A stretch of 28,265 nt of DNA from Gastranaerophilus sp045639085. GTDB lineage: Bacteria > Cyanobacteriota > Vampirovibrionia > Gastranaerophilales > Gastranaerophilaceae. The stretch covers positions 1 to 28,265 of the forward strand of contig JAZUCM010000046.1 in the NCBI GenBank assembly GCA_045639085.1. The letters are read 5' to 3'. Both the position numbers and the translations under genes were made by a program. The notes under the pieces are model-generated. The model made no database searches. It was not told the DNA's origin and saw only the letters and a list, made by a program, of their open reading frames with translations. Positions 7,866 through 15,744 of this stretch are shown here, in pieces (positions within the stretch are counted from its first letter, which is position 1; each line of letters opens with the position of its first letter).

Positions 7866-8858
7866 ATGATTGAAATGCTTGAAAAAAGTGATATTGAACA
7901 AACACATAAAGATTTGAATTCTGCATTTAGAACGATGGATTCCGAGATTGAGACTATTAACAAACTTCGTGAAACTCTTTCGGATGGTTCGCTAACGATG
8001 GCTTTGGACCTTATGCAGCAGGCTAATGGTAGAATTATAATTACCGGCATGGGAAAATCAGGGCATATAGGCAAGAAAATTGCTGCCTCCTTGGCATCAA
8101 CCGGCACTCCGTCATTTTTTGTGCATCCGGCTGAGGCTAGTCATGGCGACTTAGGTATGATTACTGAAAACGACGTTGTTATTGCGATTTCTAATAGTGG
8201 TGAATCTCGTGAACTTCTTGATATTCTCAACTATTGCAAGCGTTTTGGGATTAATTTGATTGCAATAACTAAAAACCCGGAAAGTTCACTCGGAAAAGCC
8301 GGTAATATCGTTTTGAAATTACCAAACAACGGTGAGGCATGTCCATTAGGGCTTGCGCCAACAAGTTCTACTACTGCAACTCTCGTTTTGGGTGATATTT
8401 TGACTGTCGGAATGATTGAGCGCAAAGGGTTCTCCAAATCCGATTTTAATGATCGCCATCCGGGCGGAAAACTTGGTTCTATCCTTCAACGTGTGTCTGA
8501 CCTTATGCACAGTGGTGAAGACATGCCACTTTTGGATGAACATTCAAATATGCAAGTCGCTCTTCTTGAAATGACATCTAAGCGTCTTGGTTGCGTTGGT
8601 TTTGTCGACAAAAACGGTGTTCTTACCGGCATGCTGACTGATGGTGACCTTAGACGTTGCCTTTCTTCTCAAATACTTGAACAAGAAGCATACAGCTTGA
8701 TGACAAAAAATCCTAAGACTATATCAAAAGATGCAATGGCTTCAGAGGCATTGAAAATTATGCACGACAAAAAAATAACTAATCTTTTTGTCGTTGAAAA
8801 TCAAAAGCCTATCGGTGTAATTCACATTCACGATTTGTTGAATAATGGCGTTGCGTAG
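7866..8858 (+). CDS. kdsD: D-arabinose 5-phosphate isomerase (KdsD/GutQ family)
   Basis: This enzyme converts ribulose 5-phosphate to arabinose 5-phosphate, the precursor of Kdo in LPS. The 330-residue protein has the standard architecture: an N-terminal SIS domain with IITGMGKSGHIGKKIAASL (about 58-76), the HPAEASHGDLGM active-site segment (87-98) and AISNSGESREL (107-117), then a CBS pair from about 213 to the end, with LTGMLTDGDLRR in the first repeat. Length matches the family. AGGAG lies 7 nt before the ATG. The glycosyltransferase follows 26 bp later, so both probably serve envelope glycan synthesis. The presence of KdsD argues for an outer membrane. Confidence 0.93.
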   Translation: MIEMLEKSDIEQTHKDLNSAFRTMDSEIETINKLRETLSDGSLTMALDLMQQANGRIIITGMGKSGHIGKKIAASLASTGTPSFFVHPAEASHGDLGMITENDVVIAISNSGESRELLDILNYCKRFGINLIAITKNPESSLGKAGNIVLKLPNNGEACPLGLAPTSSTTATLVLGDILTVGMIERKGFSKSDFNDRHPGGKLGSILQRVSDLMHSGEDMPLLDEHSNMQVALLEMTSKRLGCVGFVDKNGVLTGMLTDGDLRRCLSSQILEQEAYSLMTKNPKTISKDAMASEALKIMHDKKITNLFVVENQKPIGVIHIHDLLNNGVA

Positions 8859-8884
8859 GTTAAATTGTTGATGAAGGAGAGTTT

Positions 8885-9799
8885 ATGAGAAAAACTTTGG
8901 ATATTGTCGTACCTGTTTATAATGAAGAAGAGTGTCTTGCGCATACCGTCGAACGATTGCTGGCTGTGCGAGAAGATTTGTTCAAGGACTTGGATGTAAA
9001 TCTTATTTTTATTGATGACGGTTCTAAGGATAAGAGTTTTGATATTTTGCGCGAACTCGCAGAAAAACATCCTTTTATTAAAGCATTGAGTTTTTCGAGA
9101 AATTTCGGACACCAGTTTGCGGTAAGTGCGGGGCTTGATTACTCAAAAGGTGATTATGTTGCGATTATTGATGCGGACTTGCAAGATCCGCCGGAATTGA
9201 TTAAAGATATGTACGAAAAGGCCCTCGAGGGTTACCAAGTTGTTTATGGAAAACGTTTAAAACGTAAGAAAGAAACTTTGTTCAAAAAGTTTACGGCATT
9301 TGCGTTTTATCGCGTGTTTGACGCTCTTTGTCAGATAAATGTGCCGACAGATACCGGGGATTTTCGTCTTATTACACGTGAGGTTGTCGACGCTCTTTGT
9401 TCTATGCCGGAAAAACATCGTTTTATTCGGGCTATGGTGCCTTGGGTTGGGTTTAAAAGTACGCCGCTTTATTATAATCGTGATGAGAGGTTCGCCGGAG
9501 TTACAAAATATCCGCTTTCAAAAATGCTTAAACTTGCAACTGATGGGATACTTTCATTCTCGACTAAGCCAATTAAATTGATACACATTTTTGCGGTTAT
9601 TATGTTAATTCTGTCACTCGTCAGTTACATTTTTGCCGTATTTTTTAATGCGTTCGTTCTGGTTTTTGTTGGGTTAATCCTTTTTATTGGAGCGATACAG
9701 ACGTTTTCGATTGGTATTGTTGGAGAATACATCGGAAGAATATACGATGAGGCAAAAAATCGGCCGATATATATCGTTAAAGATAAATTAAATTTTTAA
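8885..9799 (+). CDS. family 2 glycosyltransferase, polyprenyl-phosphate sugar transferase type (GtrB/DPM1-like)
   Basis: The 304-residue protein has a GT-A catalytic domain with VVPVYNEEE (8-16), FIDDGSKD (42-49), FSRNFGHQFA (70-79) and the metal-binding DADLQDPPEL (96-105), then GDFRLITREV. Two hydrophobic helices (about 231-255 and 258-280) end with GEYIGRIYDEAKNRPIYIV, as in GtrB, ArnC and dolichol-phosphate mannose synthase relatives. It most likely loads a hexose from a nucleotide sugar onto undecaprenyl phosphate at the inner membrane for later transfer to an outer glycan. The exact sugar cannot be told. AAGGAGAG supplies the ribosome-binding site. It is in an operon with kdsD and ends at the bidirectional terminator. 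Confidence 0.9.
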   Translation: MRKTLDIVVPVYNEEECLAHTVERLLAVREDLFKDLDVNLIFIDDGSKDKSFDILRELAEKHPFIKALSFSRNFGHQFAVSAGLDYSKGDYVAIIDADLQDPPELIKDMYEKALEGYQVVYGKRLKRKKETLFKKFTAFAFYRVFDALCQINVPTDTGDFRLITREVVDALCSMPEKHRFIRAMVPWVGFKSTPLYYNRDERFAGVTKYPLSKMLKLATDGILSFSTKPIKLIHIFAVIMLILSLVSYIFAVFFNAFVLVFVGLILFIGAIQTFSIGIVGEYIGRIYDEAKNRPIYIVKDKLNF

Positions 9800-9813
9800 A
9801 TTATACGAAAAAT

Positions 9814-9839
9814 AAAGGCTCCCGGTTTTGGGAGCCTTT
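9814..9839. terminator. bidirectional rho-independent terminator
   Basis: A perfect 10-bp stem (AAAGGCTCCC/GGGAGCCTTT) with a 6-nt loop GGTTTT lies between two convergent genes: the glycosyltransferase ending at 9799 and the giant adhesin ending at 9844. A/T-rich flanks let it work in both directions. Confidence 0.88.
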
Positions 9840-9843
9840 AAGT

Positions 9844-12800
9844 TTATTGTCTTGTTTTCATCAGTAAATTGATGTAAAGTAATTTATTTGCAGTAGCCTC
9901 ATCCAAGTTAATGAACTCACATCCGGCTTTTGTTTTTGATGCTGATACAACTTTAACGTTTGCGTTGAGTTCAATATCGCCGTAGGTTACGTTAACCGGG
10001 ATAATGTCGCCGACTTTAAGTGTATCGTTGTGGGTTACAGACATTCCGCCTCTTGAAATATCTACAACGGATGAAATTTGTTCATTTTGTTCCAGAACAA
10101 ACGGTGTGTCAGTGTTCGTTATGTTAAAACGAATTGCTTGACGTTTGTCAGTGGCCTGGATATTATGTTCCATTATTCGTTGTTTGTATGTATATTCGCC
10201 AGAGACTTCGGTTAAAGGTCTTGGATTATCCGGCTCAGGATCTGTTGGGCCTGAAGGTGTTCCTGGTGTGTCAGGATCTGTCGGAGGTAAGGTTGGATCT
10301 TGACCAGGTACGTCAGGATTATCCGGCGTGTCAGGATCGACCGGGCCTGGAATATCAGGTTGGTCAGGAGTTTCTGGAATATCCGGGTTTACAGGGATGT
10401 CTGGTTGATCCGGATTTGTTGGAATATCCGGGTCGGTCGGTGTATCAGGTCCAACCGGCGGATTTGGTTTTTCGATATCAATTATACCTTCCGGATTTTC
10501 CGGCTCGATTGGATTTGACGGAGCCGTAGGCTTTTCAGGTTCTTGAATTGCCGGGATATCAGTTTCCGGGGTTGTATTCGGTTTATTTGGATCTATCGGT
10601 CCCGGAATATCTGGAGAATCAGGGTTTTCTGGAACGCTTGGATTGTTAGGATCATCCGGGTCGTCTGGATCTACAGGAGAATCTGGGCCTTGTGGATCAT
10701 TATTTGATATTATAGGTTTTTCTGGTTCGATATTTTGATCAGGATTTGCTGGTTCTGTTGGTAGAAGCGGATCGCTTGGATTCATTATATCGTCAGGATC
10801 AATACCTTCAATATCGTCAGAAGGGTTTATTGGCCCAAATATATCATCTGGATTCCCTGGTGTCTGAACATCAGACGGGTTTTCCGGGTTTTCCGTATCT
10901 GTCGGACCTGATGGTCTGATTGGTGATACTGGATTTAACGGATCTATCGGATCAAATGGATTTATTGGATCCGCAGATGAAATTGAATCATCCGGCGCAT
11001 CAGGAGATGATGGGTTAGATGGATTACCTGGATTTACAATGTCAGACGGATCGAATGGGTTTGACGGATTAACCGGGTCAAGCGGGTTAAGTGGGTCAAA
11101 CGGATCAATTGGGTCCGCAGATGAAATTGAGTCATCTGGAGTATCAGGAGATGATGGGTTAGATGGATTTCCCGGGTTTACAATGTCAGACGGATCGAAT
11201 GGGTTTGACGGATTAACTGGATCAAGGGGGTTAAGCGGGTCAAACGGATCAATCGGGTCTGTTGATGAAATTGAATCATCCGGCTTTATCGGTGATGAAG
11301 GGTCGGATGGATTGATAGGACTAACCACATCAGACGGATCGAATGGATCGACAGGGTTAACCGGGTCCAACGGATTAATCGGATCGAACGGATTAATCGG
11401 ATCTGCTGGAGTTATATCATTATCCGGGGTGAATGGATCTTCCGGATTGTAGTTATTGTCTGGATTTTCTGGTGTAACCGGGTCAAAAGGATTGACAGGG
11501 TTGACTGGAGAAATCGGATCGATCGGATCGAAAGGATCAAGTGGATCGCTCGGATTTATCGGTTCATCCGGCTTGTCTGGATTAATCGGATCTGTTGGAT
11601 CGGTAGGATCAATCGGATTTATAGGATCCACAGGGTCGACAGGATCTACTGGATCCGGGTCTGTCGGATCAGTCGGATCATCAGGTTTTCCAGGTATATA
11701 TGGAGGATCATCCGGGTCAACCGGCGGGTCAACTGGTGGATCAACAGGCGGGTCTGTTGGCGGATCTGTTGGTTTCGGAACTGGTGTGACTAAGTTGTCG
11801 TCGTCGACGCCGTTACGGTTGCTTGTGCCGTCGTAGTTTGGATCAGCACCCTGTTCGCTGCCGGTGCCGTTAGGAGTTTCCATGCCGGTATCGCTTCCGT
11901 AATAGTAATTACGTTCGACGCTGTTTCTGCCTATATCTGTAACATCGTAAGGTCTAACAGCTTCGCCACGAATTGAAACAACTGTTGTGCCGTCCGGGTT
12001 AACTAAGGTAGATGTTCCGTTATGTTCTCTTACGGTTGAATGGCCAGGCATTCTGTTTTTGCCCATATTGAAGTAGTAGCCGCCGACGTAGCCGTTATCG
12101 ACTGTGATTGTAAGATCTTGGTCTTTTCTGTTAGCGGCATAAGTTCTGTCATGGCCGTCGCCGTTGATTGTTCCGTTTTTGATTACCAACGTAGAATCTG
12201 CTGCGGTGTTAGGATTTTTAACTGTGCCCAGATCAAGAACGGTTACGTGCGCTCTTTCAGGTACAACGTTTGTTTTGTTACCGTAATAATCACCTGTTGC
12301 CGGGTAATAGGTTGGTGAAGCGCCGAGGTTTTCAATGTAAAGATTTTTGCCTCTGTTTACGATATCAATACGTTTTTCGGCTGTAACGTCTTCGATGTAA
12401 GTGTTACCTGAAAACTCCGCATTAACTTTGCCGTTTCTGGCGATAATTGCGCAAACATTTGCATCGTTTTTTGAACCATCAGCGTTGTCAAGCCCTTTGA
12501 CGTTTACGTCGTTAATTGCTAACAGGTCAATACCTTGAACTTTATCTGATGGCGTGTAATTAAACTTATCACTAGCCCAAGCGGTATTGTTGAAGTTCCC
12601 GTTTGTTTGAATAAATGTTACAGGAGAAGTTTCTTTCCCGATGTCACCGCTGGCGATAATTGAAATTCCGCTACCTTGAACGTTTGGAACAGTTGCATCT
12701 TTTGCTTTGTTTAGAACGTCATAAGCGGTTGCGCCTTTGTTTGTTTTGTCGTCCGCAAGAAGAATTACTCTTCCGTCTGCGTGGATAAGATTGACGTTCA

Positions 12801-15345
12801 TATTTTCGTTCAAACTAGCCATGTTTGCCAATGAGCCGGTGCCGGAACTTTTCGCGGTAATTAAACCTTTGATTTCGGTGTTGACTGATCTTGTCAAGTC
12901 TCTTGCGCTTTCTCCGCCAATACCGGTGCAGGAAGCTCCTCCGCAACCGCCAACTTCTTTACCGATTGCGCCGTTTGTAACGTTAATATTTAAGTCTGAG
13001 TTGTCATTTATTGTTTGAATAAGCGTTTTGGCAACGCCGTAGTTGTACAGATTGCCGTCAGTAACGTTAATATTTATGTCTGTATCTGATGTAATATTGA
13101 AATCTGTTGCGGTGTGGCCGACGATCATATCAGAATTAGAGTTTGTAAAGTTTACTGTACCGTCGGTGTTTCTGTGAGACACGATACCTTGAACATGCAT
13201 TCCAGCTGTGCCGGAGTTAGTTACGTCTAATTTTGTGCCTTTAGAATTAACTTTACCGGTTGAGGAGATTGTTAAGTTGTTATTAGTGTTTGTTAAAGTT
13301 GCAGTTCCCGCGTTGTTGTTTACCGTGCCATCAATTGTAAATCCGCCGTCACCAGTGTTTCTCATCGCAAGGCTGGTGCCTGAAGCTGTTACCGCGCCGC
13401 TTTTTGAAACGCTAAGTCCTCCGGCTTCATTTGTAAGAGTTGCAGTTCCGGCATTATTGTTTACGGCGCCCGCAATTGTAAATCCGTCATCGCCTGTGTT
13501 TTTCATCGTAAGGCTGGTGCCTTTTGCTGTGACTGTGCCGGTACTTGTAACGCTGAGTCCGCCTTGTGAATTGGTTAATTTTGCCGTGCCGGCATTATTG
13601 GTAACTGTACCGTCTATTTTGAAACCGCCGGCGCCGGAATTATCCATCGTGAGGCTTTTTCCACTTGCAATTACAGAACCTGTTTGGGAAACATTGAGGC
13701 TTCCTTGTTCATTTGTAAGCGTTGCGGTACCTGTTGTGTTGTTGACTTTGCCATCGATTGTGAAACCGTTTTCGCCTGTATTTTTCATTGTGAGGCTGCT
13801 GCCTTTAGACGTTACAACACCTGTGCCGGAAACTTTTAGTGCGCCTTGTTCGTTTGTGAGAAGTGCAGTTCCTTTATTATTGTTTATTGCACCTTCGATT
13901 GTAAAACCATTTTCGCCGGTGTTTGTCATTGTAAGTTTTGTTCCGTTGGAATTAACAGTGCCGGTCTTTGAAACTTTTAATCCGGCCTTGCTGTTGGTAA
14001 TCGTTGCTGTTCCTGCATTGTTTGTCACTGTACCGTCAATTGTTAATCCGTTAGCCCCTGTGTTGGTAATGGTGAGGCTGGTTCCGTTTGAGGTAACCTT
14101 TCCTGTGCTTGCAATTTTTAAACCACCTTGAGAATTGATGATTTGGGCAGTACCTGTGTTGTTCGTAACGTTTCCGCCAATTGTTAGTCCGTCCGCGCCT
14201 ACAATGTTTTTGATAACCATGTTGCCGTCGTTTGTAACTTTACCGTTAATTGTCATGCCGGTATTTGAAGTTTGGCCGATAATGGTCATGTTGCCTTTGT
14301 TTTTGATATCGGCAGAGGTTCCGATGGTTAAAGCACCATCGTTGTTGGTGATGGTCATCGTTCCGTTAGGGTTGGAAACTTCACCGTTCAGGTTGATGCC
14401 GTTTACGCCTTTGTTTGTTATTGTTGTGGCGCTGTTGTTTGTCGCAAAGTTTCTTATTGCGCCACCTTCTGCAAGTGAAGTTCCTTGAGAAGATGTGATT
14501 TTAATTTCGCCGTTAGAATTTGCAAACGTGTTGCCGATAACCATATTATCTGTGCTGACTAATTGGTTGAATAACGCTTCGTTCGTTGCGTTGTAAATTG
14601 TGTTTGCGAGGCTGCCTCCAAGACCTGCTATTACAGTGCCTTCGCTTCCGATATCTACTTGTCCGCCGGAAAGATTGACATTTCCTCTTGCATAAATTTT
14701 GCCTGCACCGTCAACACCAATTTGAATAGGCGCGCCACCTGTATAAAGTAATGAGCTGTTTGGATCCCAGGTTTTTGTGGTTTTTTCAGCTTGAGAGAAA
14801 CCAACGCTTGAACGATCTACTGTTTTCATGCCGGTTTTTAGTGTTGCATAATCATCAGCAGCTGGTGTGAAGACGCTTAGCGAGCCTACATTTAACACCC
14901 CACTGGAACCCACGACCATGCCTTCGGGTGATACAAAAATTAAATGTCCGTCTTGTTTGATTGAACCGCCGAGGTTTGAAATCGCATTAACCACGCCGCG
15001 AATGTCAACTTGGCTATTAACAAAGTTGACGAAAGTATCTATATCCCAACGATTGATGTTTGTTGTGCCTTCAAAACCATCAATATTGTATGCCTGGAAA
15101 ATAAAGTTAAGTATGTCTCCTTCGGACAATTGTAACTTTTGGAATTCCTTAAACCCGACTTTATCGTTGAATATATCCGGCCTGACTTCATATGCTCCGG
15201 TCTGAAAATGCTTGTCCAGCGCTACTCCGTTACCGTCTGTGATGACTGAAGCAGATGCGGTATTTATAAACGATTGTTGAAGAACAATCACCGAGCACAA
15301 AATCAACGGGATTAATTTTTTCTTGTGGGACTGAGATTCTCTCAT
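9844..15345 (-). CDS. giant filamentous-haemagglutinin/LktA-type secreted adhesin with C-terminal PilZ domain
   Basis: The 1833-residue protein has a basic-hydrophobic signal peptide ending near ASAS (residues 30-33). A TPS-type secretion domain follows (about 34-250; VSPEGMVVGSSGVLNVGSL at 138-156). Seven 47-residue beta-helix repeats occupy 395-723, then a mixed beta region (to about 1180) with one close Cys pair, and a DP-rich linker (about 1187-1710). A C-terminal PilZ domain begins about 1723, with R1735-QAI-R1739 (RxxxR) and D1762-x-S1764-x-x-G1767. In other proteins these residues bind c-di-GMP, a cytoplasmic messenger, which is hard to reconcile with export. No autotransporter barrel or TpsB partner is visible. 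The ATG at 15345 is chosen (GAGG 6 nt upstream); an in-frame TTG at 15351 lacks a usable site. Confidence 0.88.
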   Translation of the reverse strand: MRESQSHKKKLIPLILCSVIVLQQSFINTASASVITDGNGVALDKHFQTGAYEVRPDIFNDKVGFKEFQKLQLSEGDILNFIFQAYNIDGFEGTTNINRWDIDTFVNFVNSQVDIRGVVNAISNLGGSIKQDGHLIFVSPEGMVVGSSGVLNVGSLSVFTPAADDYATLKTGMKTVDRSSVGFSQAEKTTKTWDPNSSLLYTGGAPIQIGVDGAGKIYARGNVNLSGGQVDIGSEGTVIAGLGGSLANTIYNATNEALFNQLVSTDNMVIGNTFANSNGEIKITSSQGTSLAEGGAIRNFATNNSATTITNKGVNGINLNGEVSNPNGTMTITNNDGALTIGTSADIKNKGNMTIIGQTSNTGMTINGKVTNDGNMVIKNIVGADGLTIGGNVTNNTGTAQIINSQGGLKIASTGKVTSNGTSLTITNTGANGLTIDGTVTNNAGTATITNSKAGLKVSKTGTVNSNGTKLTMTNTGENGFTIEGAINNNKGTALLTNEQGALKVSGTGVVTSKGSSLTMKNTGENGFTIDGKVNNTTGTATLTNEQGSLNVSQTGSVIASGKSLTMDNSGAGGFKIDGTVTNNAGTAKLTNSQGGLSVTSTGTVTAKGTSLTMKNTGDDGFTIAGAVNNNAGTATLTNEAGGLSVSKSGAVTASGTSLAMRNTGDGGFTIDGTVNNNAGTATLTNTNNNLTISSTGKVNSKGTKLDVTNSGTAGMHVQGIVSHRNTDGTVNFTNSNSDMIVGHTATDFNITSDTDININVTDGNLYNYGVAKTLIQTINDNSDLNINVTNGAIGKEVGGCGGASCTGIGGESARDLTRSVNTEIKGLITAKSSGTGSLANMASLNENMNVNLIHADGRVILLADDKTNKGATAYDVLNKAKDATVPNVQGSGISIIASGDIGKETSPVTFIQTNGNFNNTAWASDKFNYTPSDKVQGIDLLAINDVNVKGLDNADGSKNDANVCAIIARNGKVNAEFSGNTYIEDVTAEKRIDIVNRGKNLYIENLGASPTYYPATGDYYGNKTNVVPERAHVTVLDLGTVKNPNTAADSTLVIKNGTINGDGHDRTYAANRKDQDLTITVDNGYVGGYYFNMGKNRMPGHSTVREHNGTSTLVNPDGTTVVSIRGEAVRPYDVTDIGRNSVERNYYYGSDTGMETPNGTGSEQGADPNYDGTSNRNGVDDDNLVTPVPKPTDPPTDPPVDPPVDPPVDPDDPPYIPGKPDDPTDPTDPDPVDPVDPVDPINPIDPTDPTDPINPDKPDEPINPSDPLDPFDPIDPISPVNPVNPFDPVTPENPDNNYNPEDPFTPDNDITPADPINPFDPINPLDPVNPVDPFDPSDVVSPINPSDPSSPIKPDDSISSTDPIDPFDPLNPLDPVNPSNPFDPSDIVNPGNPSNPSSPDTPDDSISSADPIDPFDPLNPLDPVNPSNPFDPSDIVNPGNPSNPSSPDAPDDSISSADPINPFDPIDPLNPVSPIRPSGPTDTENPENPSDVQTPGNPDDIFGPINPSDDIEGIDPDDIMNPSDPLLPTEPANPDQNIEPEKPIISNNDPQGPDSPVDPDDPDDPNNPSVPENPDSPDIPGPIDPNKPNTTPETDIPAIQEPEKPTAPSNPIEPENPEGIIDIEKPNPPVGPDTPTDPDIPTNPDQPDIPVNPDIPETPDQPDIPGPVDPDTPDNPDVPGQDPTLPPTDPDTPGTPSGPTDPEPDNPRPLTEVSGEYTYKQRIMEHNIQATDKRQAIRFNITNTDTPFVLEQNEQISSVVDISRGGMSVTHNDTLKVGDIIPVNVTYGDIELNANVKVVSASKTKAGCEFINLDEATANKLLYINLLMKTRQ
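10967..11404 (-). repeat. 144-bp tandem repeats inside the DP-rich linker of the adhesin
   Basis: The block starting GCAGATGAAATTGA at 10973 recurs at 11117 and, diverged, at 11261, with an exact 144-bp (48-residue) period. The first two copies are almost identical; partial, older copies lie on both sides. The encoded unit is a run of D-P-x, N-P-x and S-P-x triplets. Near-identity of two copies suggests recent duplication or gene conversion. Confidence 0.85.
13177..14163 (-). repeat. seven 141-bp repeats coding 47-residue beta-helix units of the adhesin
   Basis: Seven in-register 47-residue units share a pattern of N-N-x-G-T-A-x-x-T-N, then S-x-T-G-x-V, then L-T-M-x-N-[TS]-G, then G-F-x-I-x-G. 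The repeat length and alternating small/hydrophobic pattern fit a right-handed beta-helix stalk. Degenerate shorter units precede them on the N-terminal side (about 14164-14400). Confidence 0.85.
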
Positions 15346-15744
15346 TTGCAACCTCTTTATCTTTTATGTCACATTACACTCAAATATAATACAAATATAT
15401 ATTTATAAACGCCTGAGCATAAAAATTTTTGAGTATTTATTGCTAAAATTTTACAAACTTTAACATTTTATAATATTTTTGATAAATTTGGGTATAAGTG
15501 ATAATATGACTATTATTCCCATAATGGTCTGTATAATGATTCAAGTATAAATAAATTTTTACAATATTAAGAATTGTTAAATGAAGAAAAAGAGGTTGAA
15601 ATGCTTTAATAACGTGTTTTTTTGATTTTGACTTAAAAATGTGATTAAACTTTATCTAAATCAATGCCGAAGAAGACATTACATATTAGGTAAAGTAGTG
15701 AAGGCGCTTGTACTGTGTAGGTTAGAAGCGCAGAAAGGACAACC
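15346..15744. other. long AT-rich divergent intergenic region between the two giant genes
   Basis: About 400 bp separate the adhesin start from the divergent 1142-residue protein, the longest non-coding gap besides the repeat cluster. It is very AT-rich. On the plus strand a TATAAT (15532-15537) and a TTGACT-17-TTTATC pair (15628-15656) are candidate promoters. A ribosome-binding-site-like AAAGAGGTTGAAATG at 15589-15603 opens a dead two-codon frame and closely resembles the adhesin's own start context. A GCGCTT/AAGCGC hairpin lies in the leader (about 15703-15732). No gene is supported here. Confidence 0.55.
15628..15656 (+). promoter_or_regulatory. possible promoter for the 1142-residue repeat protein
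   Basis: TTGACT (15628-15633, 5/6 match) is followed by a 17-nt spacer and TTTATC (15651-15656, poor -10). It would give a leader of about 80 nt that contains a short GCGCTT/AAGCGC hairpin before the AAAGGA ribosome-binding site. The weak -10 leaves this call uncertain. Confidence 0.3.

Noticed and set aside
11039..11836. Plus-strand open frames of G-S-x-G-S type
   Set aside because: They mirror the DP-rich linker read on the other strand; the collagen-like look is a shadow of D-P triplets.
13208..14131. Plus-strand 307-codon open frame
   Set aside because: It is antisense to the seven 47-residue repeats of the adhesin, so its length comes from the repeat composition. It has a biased V/P/L/F content, no ribosome-binding site and no motif.
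15346..15351. In-frame TTG start for the adhesin, two codons upstream
   Set aside because: It would leave no spacing to the GAGG site, while the ATG at 15345 is correctly spaced.
15581..15625. 14-codon frame (MKKKRLKCFNNVFF) in the divergent gap
   Set aside because: Too short, without a ribosome-binding site, and in AT-rich DNA where such frames are expected by chance.
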